Part shown: one piece after another, positions 8,781-18,465 of the stretch
How positions within the stretch are numbered: position 1 is the stretch's first letter
Layout of the letters: each line of letters opens with the position of its first letter
NCBI RefSeq assembly: GCF_007991635.1
Contig: NZ_BJYS01000050.1
Span: forward strand, 1 to 55,051
Origin: Adhaeribacter aerolatus
GTDB lineage: Bacteria > Bacteroidota > Bacteroidia > Cytophagales > Hymenobacteraceae
Length of the DNA stretch: 55,051 bases
Direction: 5' to 3'
Notes under the pieces: generated by a model
Databases searched by the model: none
Told to the model about the DNA's origin: nothing
The model's input: only the letters and a program-made list of their open reading frames with translations
Position numbers and translations under genes: made by a program

Positions 8781-9875
8781 TTACCGGGCTTTATTTGGCT
8801 GCAACCGCTGGATGAGATAATTATTTACATTTTGCAGGGCGAGCACCAACAGAATGATGCATAAACCGGGAAACAGTAATAACCACCAGGCATCTGTATA
8901 AGCCCGGAAACCCCGGATTGCCTGTCCCCAACTGGGCGTTTCGGGAGGCAGGCCATAACCTAAAAAGGTAAGGGTTGATTCCAGCGCAATGAGGTTGCAA
9001 ATACCAAACGTAACCGCCACCATTATTGGCACCAGCATATTGGGCAAAGCATGCCGGGTTAAAATACGGACCGGCGAAAAACCCAGCGAAACCGCGGCTT
9101 CCATATAAGGCAGGCCTTTTTGCTTTAGGGTTTCGGCTCGTGCTAATCGGGCAATACCGGGCCAGAAGGTAAACATGCCTAACCAAATTATATTTTGAAC
9201 AGATGGTGGGAAAAAGGCCGCCAAACACAAAACCAGTAGCAGCCGCGGTACTGCGCCAAAAATCTCTATTATTTTTAAAAGAAAGAAGTCTACGGGCAGC
9301 GGAATTCTCCGGCCAAAAAAAGGCAGCTTTAAGAAAAGAAACCACAGTGCTTTATTTAGCAGATAACTTGTTACGGCCACCAATATTATTTTTAAAACCG
9401 AGTTACCATCCGGATTGTTGCCCGGCAGGAAACTGAATCTGGCCACGAAAGCAAAAAAAACGAAAAAGAAGGAAGCTATCAGTAACGCCAGCCCTTTACC
9501 CAGCGACCATTTTATACCCGTATCCCCGTAATAACCTGCTACTATACCCAACCCCACCCCTACCAGGGTAGCCAGCGCCATGGTTGGCACACTTATCCGG
9601 AGGGCGGTGCGGGCGCCATACACCAGAATAGCCAATAAATCGCGCCCCATGTAATCGGTACCCAACCAGTGAAACGGTTTACCAACTTCGTACATCTCCC
9701 AGTTAAAGGGTTCCAGAAGCGGTGTATGCGCCATTGCCTCTCCCGGCGAGAAAGCCAGCGGCAGCCAGTCGGCAAATAAGGCCAGCACCAGCAACAGCAG
9801 CAGGTAGGCGATAGCCGGTATCGTTATCCATTTGCTGTGAGTTGCGTTGGTCAGGCTTCTGAATAATTTACGCAT
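8781..9875 (-). CDS. Peptide-type ABC transporter permease (DppC/OppC family)
   Basis: A 364-residue inner-membrane permease. The N-terminal helix (TIPAIAYLLLLLVLALFADWL) precedes the family motif HWLGTDYMGRDLL. The ATPase-contacting EAA loop is EAAVSLGFSPVRILTRHALPN, in the C-terminal half. I chose the ATG at 9875, which follows the upstream permease stop by 1 nt; the frame stays open to 9962 but would overlap that gene. An insertion between the first helices and the core (about residues 150-190) gives extra hydrophobic segments. It pairs with the DppB-like permease and the binding protein upstream. No ATPase gene is in the operon, so ATPases must be encoded elsewhere. The substrate is probably oligopeptides. 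Confidence 0.88.
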   Translation of the reverse strand: MRKLFRSLTNATHSKWITIPAIAYLLLLLVLALFADWLPLAFSPGEAMAHTPLLEPFNWEMYEVGKPFHWLGTDYMGRDLLAILVYGARTALRISVPTMALATLVGVGLGIVAGYYGDTGIKWSLGKGLALLIASFFFVFFAFVARFSFLPGNNPDGNSVLKIILVAVTSYLLNKALWFLFLKLPFFGRRIPLPVDFFLLKIIEIFGAVPRLLLVLCLAAFFPPSVQNIIWLGMFTFWPGIARLARAETLKQKGLPYMEAAVSLGFSPVRILTRHALPNMLVPIMVAVTFGICNLIALESTLTFLGYGLPPETPSWGQAIRGFRAYTDAWWLLLFPGLCIILLVLALQNVNNYLIQRLQPNKAR

Positions 9876-9876
9876 A

Positions 9877-11256
9877 TTATGCTGGTTGTAAACGGGTCCG
9901 GGGGTCGGCCAGGAAATAAAGATAATCGGCCAGCAAATGGGCAAAAGCCTGAATCGTGGCAATTAATAAAACCAAGCCGATAATAACCGGATAATCCCGC
10001 CCTGTCACCGAATCGACCAGCAGCAGGCCGGTACCCGGTATACCAAAGATATATTCTATTACCAATGCGCCCGCAATAATACCGGGCAGACTACCGGTAA
10101 ATAATGTTATTAACGGCAACAACGAATTCCGGAAAGCGTGCTGCTGCAGTACACTTTCTTCGGACAAACCTTTGGCGCGGGCCGTTATTACAAACTGCTG
10201 ATTTAATACCTGTTGCAGGTTCTGGTATAATTGGGTAGTAATATAAGGCAAGCTGGTTAAAAGCAGGCACAAGGCCGGAAGCAAAAGGTGCCACAACCGG
10301 TTCAAAATCCATTCCAGCCAATTACTGGCCGGCTCCTCTTCGCCCAGGCCAAATACCGGAAACCAGCCTAAATAGCCGGGCCCCGCCAGGTAAGTAAATA
10401 GCAATTGTGCTAATATAAATAAAGGGGTACTATCCAGCGCGTACAAAATATTCAGCACCGCTGACCGTCCATTACGCCAACGGCATAAAGCAAGCGCTAA
10501 TTTTATACTTACGGCAAAGGTTAAAGCTACACTGCCGGCGAGCAGCAGCATGGTATTACCAATTGCCTCTGCGATAACTCTCGTAACCGGCTCTTTAAAA
10601 CGAATAGACTTTCCCAAGTCACCTGCCAGTAAACCCTGCAGCCACAGATGATATTGGTTTTGCGATCCATGCCACCGAATGCGCGGTGTTAATAAATATA
10701 TGGGTTTAGGATGTTGCTGCATCTGGGTAAACCGCTCCTGTAGGGCTGCTACTTTTGGCTTATAAGTAGTAGTCTGCACCATCAACTCCCCTAACACATG
10801 GCTTATAACAGCCGGATCGGCGGTTTGAAACAATGTCTGAACATTTTCCTGCCAATTCGCAGGTGTGCTGCCGGCTGACATTTCAGTTGCTGCATTCAGA
10901 TGCGTTAAACTTTGGTAATAGGCCGCTACCAACGGCCAGTTACCATGCCGGTTCAGTAAATTCTGGAGTAAGGTTTGGTCCTGTTCCGGGAAAACTTTTT
11001 TCAAGGTGTCGGGTTGCGCCCGGTTACGGACCGAAAAATAAAACAAAGGTTTATCTTCACCGCTTTCCTGCAACTGTCTCAAATAAATCTTACGGTTATT
11101 CTTAAAACTTCCGCCACCCACCGCCGACATTTCTGCTTCCGTCTTAATATCGCTGTATCGTCCCGGAATAATCCGGCTTAATAAAAAAACCAGCGACCCA
11201 ATCAGCCAAACCGTAGGCAGAATGAGCAACAGCCTTTTCAGGAAGTACCCCAACAT
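9877..11256 (-). CDS. Peptide-type ABC transporter permease (DppB/OppB family)
   Basis: A 459-residue inner-membrane permease that starts with the typical KRLLLILPTVWLIGSLVFLLSR helix. It has the EAA-type loop (ARAKGLSEESVLQQHAFRNS) and the IEYIFGIPGTGLL segment near the C-terminus. It is longer than classical DppB (about 340) because of a roughly 130-residue polar region after the first helix, which is probably periplasmic. This extended loop is seen in many Bacteroidota homologues. The start is 4 nt after the upstream binding-protein stop and the stop is 1 nt before the DppC-like start, indicating one operon. Confidence 0.88.
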   Translation of the reverse strand: MLGYFLKRLLLILPTVWLIGSLVFLLSRIIPGRYSDIKTEAEMSAVGGGSFKNNRKIYLRQLQESGEDKPLFYFSVRNRAQPDTLKKVFPEQDQTLLQNLLNRHGNWPLVAAYYQSLTHLNAATEMSAGSTPANWQENVQTLFQTADPAVISHVLGELMVQTTTYKPKVAALQERFTQMQQHPKPIYLLTPRIRWHGSQNQYHLWLQGLLAGDLGKSIRFKEPVTRVIAEAIGNTMLLLAGSVALTFAVSIKLALALCRWRNGRSAVLNILYALDSTPLFILAQLLFTYLAGPGYLGWFPVFGLGEEEPASNWLEWILNRLWHLLLPALCLLLTSLPYITTQLYQNLQQVLNQQFVITARAKGLSEESVLQQHAFRNSLLPLITLFTGSLPGIIAGALVIEYIFGIPGTGLLLVDSVTGRDYPVIIGLVLLIATIQAFAHLLADYLYFLADPRTRLQPA

Positions 11257-11260
11257 AACG

Positions 11261-12997
11261 CTACTGGGATTTCAGGGTAAAAGCACTAACATCGTACCCG
11301 GGTTTCTGCCCCGAAATTTTAAGGTTACTAAAACGCTTACTTACCGCAATGCGCTCATTGGTTACGTACAAGAAAATATAGTTGCTTTGCTCGTGCAGCA
11401 CCTCCTGTAACTTTTTCAGCATCCGGGCTTTTTCTGGTATATCAGAAGTACTGTTTATCTGTTCAATCAGTTGGTCGCTGGCGGGATTGCCAAAGTTTGT
11501 AAAGTTAGCGCCCCCACCAACTGCATTTTCGGTGTGCAGAATTTCTTTAAAATTATTTACAAATGGGTTACCGGTCAGGTAACGTAAAAAAACTTCAAAC
11601 CGGTGATTTTTAAGATTATCAGTCAGCAATAAACCTTCTATCGGCTGAATAGAAACCGGAATATTTATCTTGGCAGCGGCCTCCTGAAAATAAAGGGCGA
11701 TTCTTTCAAATTCGGTATTGCCGGCTTTATAGTTTAAAGTAACGGTTAACGGTTCCCAGCGCCCGCCTATTATTTTCTGCCAACGATTATCTTTTTTTAC
11801 CCAACCGGCCTGCTGTAAGAGCCCGGTTGCTTTATCCGGATCATGGGCATACGGGGTAATAGCAGTATTATAAAATCGTTTATCGGTAGGGGCAACCGGT
11901 CCTACCGTACGGGTGGCAAACCCCGCCAGCGCCCCGTTTATAATTTGGTCTACGTTTAACAAATGCGCCAGGGCCTGCCGGGTACGGGCATCGGCAAATT
12001 TTGCCAGCCGGCCATTTATACCCAGGTAGGTAAAGTCATACGACTCCGGCGAGAACAAATTATACTTCTGTTTAAAATCTTTGTCGGCGCTTAACTGCTG
12101 ATAGGTATAAACCGGTATGCCGGCATACACATCTATTTCCTGTTTTTGGAGTGCCTGCACGGCGGCGGTGTTATCGGGTATAATGCGGTAAATTATTTTA
12201 TCTGGATTGGCTGTCAGGCGGGTGGTATCGCTTAAACCACTGCCCCACCAGTTTTGCTTTTTAATTAACCTTACAAATTGTCCGGTTTTCCAATCATCGA
12301 GCAAGTAGCCGCCACTCCCCTGCACAAATGCTTTGTTACGGCTAAAACGGTCGGAGTTAAACCAATCGGCAAATTCTTGTATGCTGGGGTGATTGCTTAG
12401 AGAATCTGCTTGCCGGGTTAGCTGCGCGAAAGAAAAGGCTCTTAATAACCCCTTGGGATCGATGAGGTACTCCGGCAGAATGGCAAAATCCCCCGTCATT
12501 AAATTCATGTCGGGTGTATATTTTTCACAAATTAACTGAAAGGCCAGCGGATTGGCTTTATCGGCTACTACCTCTTTAATGAAATCGTACCGATCGGCTA
12601 AACGGCCGTTTTCCAGGCGGGGAGCCCGGAGCAACTTTAAAGAAAAAATAACATCGGCCGCCGTAACAGGCTGATTATTCGACCACTTAGCTTGTTCCCG
12701 GAGCTTAAAATTAAAAACTGCCGTACTGTCCGTTTTCTGAACAACCGGTAGCGCGGCGGCTAAAACCGGATATATTTCTTTTGTCTCTGGGTCCGGCGCT
12801 AACAAGCTTTGGTATACCAGGTTAATAATTTCGAGCGCTGCCGCATTATTGTAATTTACCGGATTCAGATTTTCCGGGTCCTGCGAGGCTCTGATTCTTA
12901 CGGTATTATCCTGCCCGGACGATGGTTTCTGGCAAGCGTAAAAAAATAAATAAACAAATAAAGTAAAGATTAAAACAGTAAGCGTCGCTCTTCTCAT
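11261..12997 (-). CDS. Extracytoplasmic solute-binding lipoprotein, family 5 (peptide/nickel type)
   Basis: A 578-residue SBP_bac_5 protein and the first gene of the importer operon. The N-terminal hydrophobic segment ends in FFYAC (Cys about residue 22), a plausible lipobox. Family features are ASQDPENLNPV, VYQSLLAPDP and the WSNNQPVTAADVIFSLK stretch. It should capture a peptide-like ligand in the periplasm and hand it to the two permeases encoded immediately downstream. The ligand is not predictable from sequence. The ATG at 12997 is the only start in front of the signal. Confidence 0.88.
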   Translation of the reverse strand: MRRATLTVLIFTLFVYLFFYACQKPSSGQDNTVRIRASQDPENLNPVNYNNAAALEIINLVYQSLLAPDPETKEIYPVLAAALPVVQKTDSTAVFNFKLREQAKWSNNQPVTAADVIFSLKLLRAPRLENGRLADRYDFIKEVVADKANPLAFQLICEKYTPDMNLMTGDFAILPEYLIDPKGLLRAFSFAQLTRQADSLSNHPSIQEFADWFNSDRFSRNKAFVQGSGGYLLDDWKTGQFVRLIKKQNWWGSGLSDTTRLTANPDKIIYRIIPDNTAAVQALQKQEIDVYAGIPVYTYQQLSADKDFKQKYNLFSPESYDFTYLGINGRLAKFADARTRQALAHLLNVDQIINGALAGFATRTVGPVAPTDKRFYNTAITPYAHDPDKATGLLQQAGWVKKDNRWQKIIGGRWEPLTVTLNYKAGNTEFERIALYFQEAAAKINIPVSIQPIEGLLLTDNLKNHRFEVFLRYLTGNPFVNNFKEILHTENAVGGGANFTNFGNPASDQLIEQINSTSDIPEKARMLKKLQEVLHEQSNYIFLYVTNERIAVSKRFSNLKISGQKPGYDVSAFTLKSQ

Positions 12998-13099
12998 CTA
13001 AAGCTTAGTTCTTGTGTTTTTTAAACACCCTAAGATAGCACGAGAGAAATTAACTTACGGTTAATCTTTACTTTATTTATATTTTTTAATTTTAGATAA

Positions 13100-13285
13100 C
13101 TAGTTTTTATCATCCCAGCCACCGCTGCCGATACCTGGCTCCAGTGGAGTAGTAGTAGTGGTTTTGGCTGCTTTTACGGTAGTAGTAGTTTTGCTAGTGG
13201 CGGCTTTATCATCGCCTACTGGTGTCAGGCCACCGTTTTGTAAGGTAGCTAATTGCAATAAAAGGGAAAAAAGTAATTCTAACAT
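13100..13285 (-). CDS. Small hypothetical protein with Thr-rich tail
   Basis: A 61-codon ORF. The N-terminus (about residues 1-17) is hydrophobic and Leu-rich, like a signal anchor or small membrane peptide. The remainder is polar with Thr runs (TTTT, TTTTT) encoded by AGT/ACT trinucleotide repeats, and ends GSGGWDDKN. It lies alone between the ABC importer promoter region and the next plus-strand gene. It matches no family I know. The compositional bias could also arise by chance; treat as tentative. Confidence 0.35.
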   Translation of the reverse strand: MLELLFSLLLQLATLQNGGLTPVGDDKAATSKTTTTVKAAKTTTTTPLEPGIGSGGWDDKN

Positions 13286-13641
13286 GGCTGTATTTTTTTA
13301 AGTGTTTGGTTTCTGATTTGATGTAACAAATATCAGTATTTCTTTATGCGAAAAAAAGGACAATGTGCCACAAAAAGTAACAAGGGTTTTTAACCATAAA
13401 AACCCACCAGCAAAAACAAAAAAGGGTCTAAATATTATATTTCGCCATAAATTATTTTTAATTTTGACGTAAACATCCTTTATTTGTAACAAATTTATTA
13501 AAAATTAATTTATTAAAATATTCTATTTTTAGGAAATATATCCACCTATACACACTTATAGGTATTATCCAATTCTGATAAATTAATTTTTACTACCTTG
13601 CAATTTAAATTTTAAAAGAATATAATTTAACCTTTTTTAAG

Positions 13642-15132
13642 ATGGAAGACTTGCGGAAGCTCGTGCAAATTGTAACTAACAGAGGTCAGAAGGCTCATCC
13701 TTTAATCGAAACAAAAAATAAAAATGCGGCCAAAGAAACCGATTTATTTTTAAGAATAAAGAGAGGCCAGTTACAAACCGATGAAGATGCGGCGGCGGCT
13801 TTATATAAATGTAAGCCCGACGATCCCCGGCTCAAGATGCTCAAGTCGCGGCTGCGCAAAAAACTGCTTAATCACTTGTTTTTCCTCGATTTTTCGGATA
13901 GCCGCCTGAAAGTATCGGTGCGGTACGAGCAGGAATGCCTTACCCTTTTGCACCAGGGTCGTACCCTCATGAATGAGGGTGAGCACCGGATTTCGGCTAA
14001 GCTGCTGCAGAATGCCTTAAAGCTGGCCATCGAAGCGGAGTTTACCGCTATCATCATTTCCTGCCTGGAACTTCTGCTGATTAACTACTCGCTTACGGTT
14101 AAATCTAACCTGTATTACAAAACCAAGAAAACGCTCGAACATTACCGAAAGTTAGCGGCATTTGAACACGAAGCCGAAGATTTGTACTATACAGCAAAAT
14201 TAGAACAAAACAAATCTATTTTAGCTAAACGCGAGTTCTTGCCTAAGTTACAAAAATCCTTAGCCCGTTTAAAAGAACTTTGGGAAGCCACACAATCGGC
14301 GAATATTTTTGAATATTTTTATATTTTGGACATTACCAAGCAAGAGCTTTATGGCAATTTTACCGAAATATTAAAGATTACCACCACCTCCGAAAAACTT
14401 TTGCAGGAAGGCAAAATAAACAAGAAACGGTTCGATGTGCGGTATAATATCTTTATAACGGTTTACGCTTATTTACGGGTAAAAGATTACCAGAGCGGCT
14501 TAGCCTTTGCCGAAGCTAATTTAAATGCTTTTAACCGGTCTACGAACAACTGGTTTGCCTTTATGGAAAACTATATGTTGCTGGCCATGCACGCCGGCAA
14601 GTACGACCTGGCCGTTAAAATATTTGAAGACGTATCGGGTAATTCCTTTTTCAAAAAAATCAGGGAGAATGCGAAGGAGCGCTGGACGCTCTACAGCAGT
14701 TACCTGTATTTTGTAAACCCAACCAAAAACTTGCTGCGGCAATCGTCTTACAAACAGCTTATTTCTTCTATTCCGGAATACAGCAAAGACAAACAAGGGT
14801 TTAACGTAGCTATTATGGTGTTGCAGTTTCTTTACCACGTGCGGGCCAAAGACACCGATGTTTTGGGTTACCTCATCGAAAGCTTAAAGAAATATGCCGG
14901 CCGCCATTTACGCGATAACTTTAGCAAGAGAAGCCTATATTTCTTTAAACTGCTGGTAGTAGTAGTAAATGCCAACTTAGATTACCAGGAAGCCCTGAAG
15001 AAAGGTAAAACCTTTTACGACCGGCTGCAGGATACCCCGGAACCCGGTGATGCCTTTGCCGAAATTGAAATAATTCCTTACGAGCAATTATGGGCCATAC
15101 TGCTGAATATATTGCAGGAACTAGAGCAATAA
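13642..15132 (+). CDS. Hypothetical helical (TPR-like) protein
   Basis: A 496-residue protein I cannot assign. It has no signal peptide and no transmembrane segment. The sequence is almost entirely helix-forming and Leu/Lys/Glu-rich, with repeated patterns such as LLQEGKINKKRFDVRYN and YDLAVKIFEDVSG, reminiscent of tetratricopeptide-like scaffolds. The N-terminal 100 residues (RIKRGQLQTDEDAAAAL, RLKMLKSRLRKKLLNHL) are basic. It is a stand-alone transcription unit, preceded by an AT-rich gap and closed by a strong bidirectional hairpin. A cytoplasmic scaffold or regulatory role is only a guess. Confidence 0.8.
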   Translation: MEDLRKLVQIVTNRGQKAHPLIETKNKNAAKETDLFLRIKRGQLQTDEDAAAALYKCKPDDPRLKMLKSRLRKKLLNHLFFLDFSDSRLKVSVRYEQECLTLLHQGRTLMNEGEHRISAKLLQNALKLAIEAEFTAIIISCLELLLINYSLTVKSNLYYKTKKTLEHYRKLAAFEHEAEDLYYTAKLEQNKSILAKREFLPKLQKSLARLKELWEATQSANIFEYFYILDITKQELYGNFTEILKITTTSEKLLQEGKINKKRFDVRYNIFITVYAYLRVKDYQSGLAFAEANLNAFNRSTNNWFAFMENYMLLAMHAGKYDLAVKIFEDVSGNSFFKKIRENAKERWTLYSSYLYFVNPTKNLLRQSSYKQLISSIPEYSKDKQGFNVAIMVLQFLYHVRAKDTDVLGYLIESLKKYAGRHLRDNFSKRSLYFFKLLVVVVNANLDYQEALKKGKTFYDRLQDTPEPGDAFAEIEIIPYEQLWAILLNILQELEQ

Positions 15133-15151
15133 ACCACCTTTAATCTTTATG

Positions 15152-15204
15152 TACAAAAGCACCCCGGCTAATTTAAATATTAAATAACCTGGGGTGCTTT
15201 TGTA
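15152..15204. terminator. Bidirectional terminator between convergent genes
   Basis: Two perfectly complementary 14-nt arms, tacaaaagcacccc at 15152-15165 and its complement at 15191-15204, flank a 25-nt AT-rich loop. It lies between the convergent helical-protein gene (+) and the S41 protease gene (-). The AT ends of the arms provide U-runs on both strands. Confidence 0.75.
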
Positions 15205-15219
15205 TTTATCCGGAGCCCC

Positions 15220-16962
15220 TTAGTTCTCGCTACCGGAAGAATTGTTTGACTTAACATAAGCCAGCGATTTAGGCTTACCAATAATTTTGTAAGATCCGTC
15301 TCCTTTTAAAATATCGGCATAAAGCTTTTTATTATTCAGTACTTTTAAGGCTTCTTTAATTTCTGCATCATCTTTGAAAGAAGCTTCCACCTTGCCGCTC
15401 TGAAAGTAATAACGGGCAACAATTTCGGCCTCCAGTACTTCTTTTATTTCTTCTTTATACGCAATCAAATCATCTTTTTTGTTTTCCTGCAGACGGCTTT
15501 CCAGGGCTTCAAATTCTTTTTTTATGTGCTCAAAGTTTTTTTCTTTCTGCGCCTGTTTTTTAAGGTCCTGCAAATGCTTTTCGCTTCTGGTGGTATAGCT
15601 GTAATCCCGGTTAGCTATAAATTTAAGAAATTGGTCGTAATCGGCGTCGGTCATTTTGTACTGGCGGGGAGCCGGCAAAACCGGGTGTGTGTTGCGGTAA
15701 TAGGTAGCAAAATCGAAGTGCAGCATCTTATTGATTAAACTATTGGTAATATTGCTGTAGCTAATTTCGGGGGTGGTTACATCCGGATAAATACCGCTGC
15801 CATCATAAACCAGACGGCCATGCCGGGTTCTGAATTCGTGCATCAGCGAGTCGGAAATCTGGATAACGCTGCCATCGGAGTTGCGGTGCGAATAATCCAT
15901 GGCCTGAATGCAGCGCCCGCTGGGCGTATAATATTTGGCCACTGTAACTTTTAACAAAGAATTATACGGCAAGCTAATGGTTTGCTGTACCAACCCTTTG
16001 CCAAAGGTGCGCTGCCCAATAATAGTACCCCGGTCCAAATCCTGAATAGCTCCCGATACAATTTCAGATGCCGAAGCCGAACCTTTATCTACCAGTACTA
16101 CCAGCGGGATTTTAGCATCTACGGGTGTAAAAACGGCTTTATACGTTACATCCCGGTCGGATACCCGGCCTTTCTGGGTAACAATGGGCTGTCCTTTTTC
16201 AACAAACAGGTTTACAATATTTACCGACTCCTGCACAATGCCACCGCCGTTGCCGCGTAAATCTAATACCAATCCTTTAATGCGGTGTTTTGCTTTCAGC
16301 GTTATAAATGCATCCCGCACCTCCTGGGCCGCATTTTCTAAAAATTTATCCAGCTTTATATAGCCGGTGCTGTCGTTTATGAGGCCATAATAAGGCACGT
16401 TTTTAAACGTAATTACTTCCCGGGTTAAGGTTTTCTCAATGGGTTTACTTTCGCCGTCTCTTTTAATCACAATCGAGAGGCTGGTCCCTTTCTGACCTTT
16501 AAGCAAATCGGTAGTGCCGGTGCTATTTTTACCGGCAACAGAAACCCCGTTGATAAATAAAATTTCATCTCCGGCCCGGATGTCGGCTTTTTGTGCCGAA
16601 AATCCTTCGTAAGGCTCCGATATAATTACTTTACCAGCCTTGTTATTAAAAACCGAAGCACCTATACCGGCATATTGCTTGCTCACATAGTTCATCTTAA
16701 AATCTTCCAGTTCCGACTCTGGTATATATTCGGTGTAGGGATCTAACGAGCTCAGCATGGCGCCAATGCCTTCCTGCATTAATGCGCCGGGATTTACCTG
16801 GTCTACATAATGATTGTTCAGTTGGCGGTAAAGCGAAGCAAAAGTGTCGAGGTGCCGGGCAATCTCGAAATACCGATCGGCGAAGCCAGAAGACACAACG
16901 AAAGCCGTGAGCAGCGATAAAGAAACAAGATAAGGCTTAAGTGGGGTAGTAATTTTTTTCAT
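15220..16962 (-). CDS. Carboxyl-terminal processing protease (S41 family)
   Basis: A 580-residue periplasmic serine protease of the CtpA/Prc type. The start is the ATG at 16962 (MKKITTPLK); the frame extends 4 codons further only to a TTG. A signal-anchor helix (YLVSLSLLTAFVVSSGF) is followed by a PDZ domain (about residues 85-165, QYAGIGASV, ISEPYEGFSAQKADIRAGDEIL). The peptidase core has the catalytic Ser in GSASASEIVSGA and the Lys in RTFGKG. The C-terminal 150 residues are charged and probably helical. It degrades or trims envelope proteins from the C-terminus. Divergence from flanking genes suggests monocistronic expression. Confidence 0.92.
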   Translation of the reverse strand: MKKITTPLKPYLVSLSLLTAFVVSSGFADRYFEIARHLDTFASLYRQLNNHYVDQVNPGALMQEGIGAMLSSLDPYTEYIPESELEDFKMNYVSKQYAGIGASVFNNKAGKVIISEPYEGFSAQKADIRAGDEILFINGVSVAGKNSTGTTDLLKGQKGTSLSIVIKRDGESKPIEKTLTREVITFKNVPYYGLINDSTGYIKLDKFLENAAQEVRDAFITLKAKHRIKGLVLDLRGNGGGIVQESVNIVNLFVEKGQPIVTQKGRVSDRDVTYKAVFTPVDAKIPLVVLVDKGSASASEIVSGAIQDLDRGTIIGQRTFGKGLVQQTISLPYNSLLKVTVAKYYTPSGRCIQAMDYSHRNSDGSVIQISDSLMHEFRTRHGRLVYDGSGIYPDVTTPEISYSNITNSLINKMLHFDFATYYRNTHPVLPAPRQYKMTDADYDQFLKFIANRDYSYTTRSEKHLQDLKKQAQKEKNFEHIKKEFEALESRLQENKKDDLIAYKEEIKEVLEAEIVARYYFQSGKVEASFKDDAEIKEALKVLNNKKLYADILKGDGSYKIIGKPKSLAYVKSNNSSGSEN

Positions 16963-17188
16963 AAGCAAAAGCAATTGGCTTTCAAAAAATACAAGGCAAC
17001 CAATATATACATTTATTCTTTTAAGTTGATAATGCAGAAGTGCTTTTAACTACACCCGCATTACTATATTGTAAAATTAATATATTATATATAAGTTTTA
17101 AAGCGTTTCTTAATATTTATTTTTCTAAGATTAATACCATGTAGCACGTAACCTGATTTTTCTTTTGTTTTAGCAGAAAAGAATAAAA

Positions 17189-17827
17189 TTATTCCTGAGA
17201 ATCGGTATAATTTTCCAGTTCGGCCAAGCCACCTTCTTCAAAAATCCAATCCAGTAAATCCATTAACACTTCTACATTCCATTGTTCTAAAAAATAGAGG
17301 TTAAACCAAATGCGGGTATCGTTTTTACTGTTTATTTCCAAACGGTTATATTTTTTTACATAACTTAAATCGCGCCATAGAATCAGTATAACCTTACTGG
17401 ATGGGGATTTACGGAGGAGTATTCCTGTTTTGATTATTTGGCAAGTTCCAACCCTAAACGAATTATTTGTTTTAAGCGCCGCTACAGCATCTTTTAAAAG
17501 TCGCTCTCCTATCCGGAGCCATAAATTATCGGCTAAATTCTCGTACAAACCAGCCAGGTAATTATCCCGGATGCCAAAAAAACTTCTTAAAACCAGGTTA
17601 AACTCCTGAGTGGCCGTTTTCAGGCTTATTTGGTAACTCCTCCCCACCGGAAACATGCCAAACTGCAATAATTTAGTTCCGAATCTGAAATGACTTATTT
17701 CGGCCAGCTTTATGCTGGTATTACCTAAAATAAACTGGCTATTATTTAATAGCAGCGAATGGCTTTTTTCCCCGAAGGAATTCAGCCTTATTTTTTCGTG
17801 CAGGTCTTCTGAAACCGGTTTCTCCAA
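17189..17827 (-). CDS. Hypothetical protein
   Basis: A 212-codon frame that I do not recognise. The only start that includes the N-terminus is the TTG at 17827; an in-frame stop precedes it by one codon, so the gene may have an unusual start or begin further inside. No signal or membrane segment is evident. The central part (FGMFPVGRSYQISLKTATQEFNL, then VILILWRDLSYVKKY) alternates hydrophobic and polar residues like beta-strands, and the C-terminus is acidic (ending YTDSQE). It lies between the S41 protease and GNAT genes on the same strand, with gaps over 140 bp on each side. Confidence 0.65.
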   Translation of the reverse strand: MEKPVSEDLHEKIRLNSFGEKSHSLLLNNSQFILGNTSIKLAEISHFRFGTKLLQFGMFPVGRSYQISLKTATQEFNLVLRSFFGIRDNYLAGLYENLADNLWLRIGERLLKDAVAALKTNNSFRVGTCQIIKTGILLRKSPSSKVILILWRDLSYVKKYNRLEINSKNDTRIWFNLYFLEQWNVEVLMDLLDWIFEEGGLAELENYTDSQE

Positions 17828-17970
17828 ATTTTATATAACCAGCTTTTAAAATAGCTTTTGAAATATCGCCATGCCGTAAGCTTTGGTCCTAATTCTTAGC
17901 TACGTACGAAGCAAGCCCCCTAAAAGATAAACCTGTGTAGCCGGAGGCAAGCCCAACAAACTAACCGCTT

Positions 17971-18429
17971 CTAAGCCAGTGAAGTCGGTTTCTTCATACA
18001 CACACTACTTTCAACGTGCTCGTACTGCCCATAATTGGGCATTACCTGGTAGCCGCTTTTGGTATAAAGGTTTATGGCTTCGGGCTGGGCTTTACCGGTT
18101 TCTAATATTACCTCTTTAAAGTTTAACTCCAAAGCCCATTTTTCCAATTCCTTTAAAATAAAACTGGCAATACCTTGTTGCCGGAATTCGGGCCGCATGT
18201 ACATTCTTTTAATTTCTCCTACCTGGTTGGTGTAAGCCTTTACAGCGCCACAACCTACCGGCATCCCGTTTAATTGGGCTACCACTACATGCCGGATAGC
18301 ATCTATTTTGTTAAATTGGGCAAAAAACGAATGGTCTTCGCCGTCCCGGATACGGAGATCTTCATCGAGCAAACGAACGAGTTGTATAAATTCCGGATTA
18401 GTAGCATCTGTTCTGGTTAACGTTAGCAT
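17971..18429 (-). CDS. GNAT family N-acetyltransferase
   Basis: A roughly 152-residue acetyltransferase. The acetyl-CoA-binding motif is RQQGIASFILKELEKWA, preceded by the strand IKRMYMRPEFR (motif A) and followed by FKEVILETGKAQPEAINLYTKSGY (motif B). It transfers an acetyl group from acetyl-CoA to an amine; the substrate is unknown. I chose the ATG at 18429. The longer frame to 18501 would start inside a perfect 27-bp hairpin and adds residues outside the family. Confidence 0.85.
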   Translation of the reverse strand: MLTLTRTDATNPEFIQLVRLLDEDLRIRDGEDHSFFAQFNKIDAIRHVVVAQLNGMPVGCGAVKAYTNQVGEIKRMYMRPEFRQQGIASFILKELEKWALELNFKEVILETGKAQPEAINLYTKSGYQVMPNYGQYEHVESSVCMKKPTSLA

Positions 18430-18465
18430 TCGGTTAGCTGGTAGGTGGTTAAGGTTCTTGTTTTG

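Noticed and set aside
13298-13492. 64-codon minus-strand frame upstream of the helical-protein gene
   Set aside because: It lies in an AT-rich promoter region and is rich in Phe/Lys/Asn codons from A/T runs. No start context or domain is visible.
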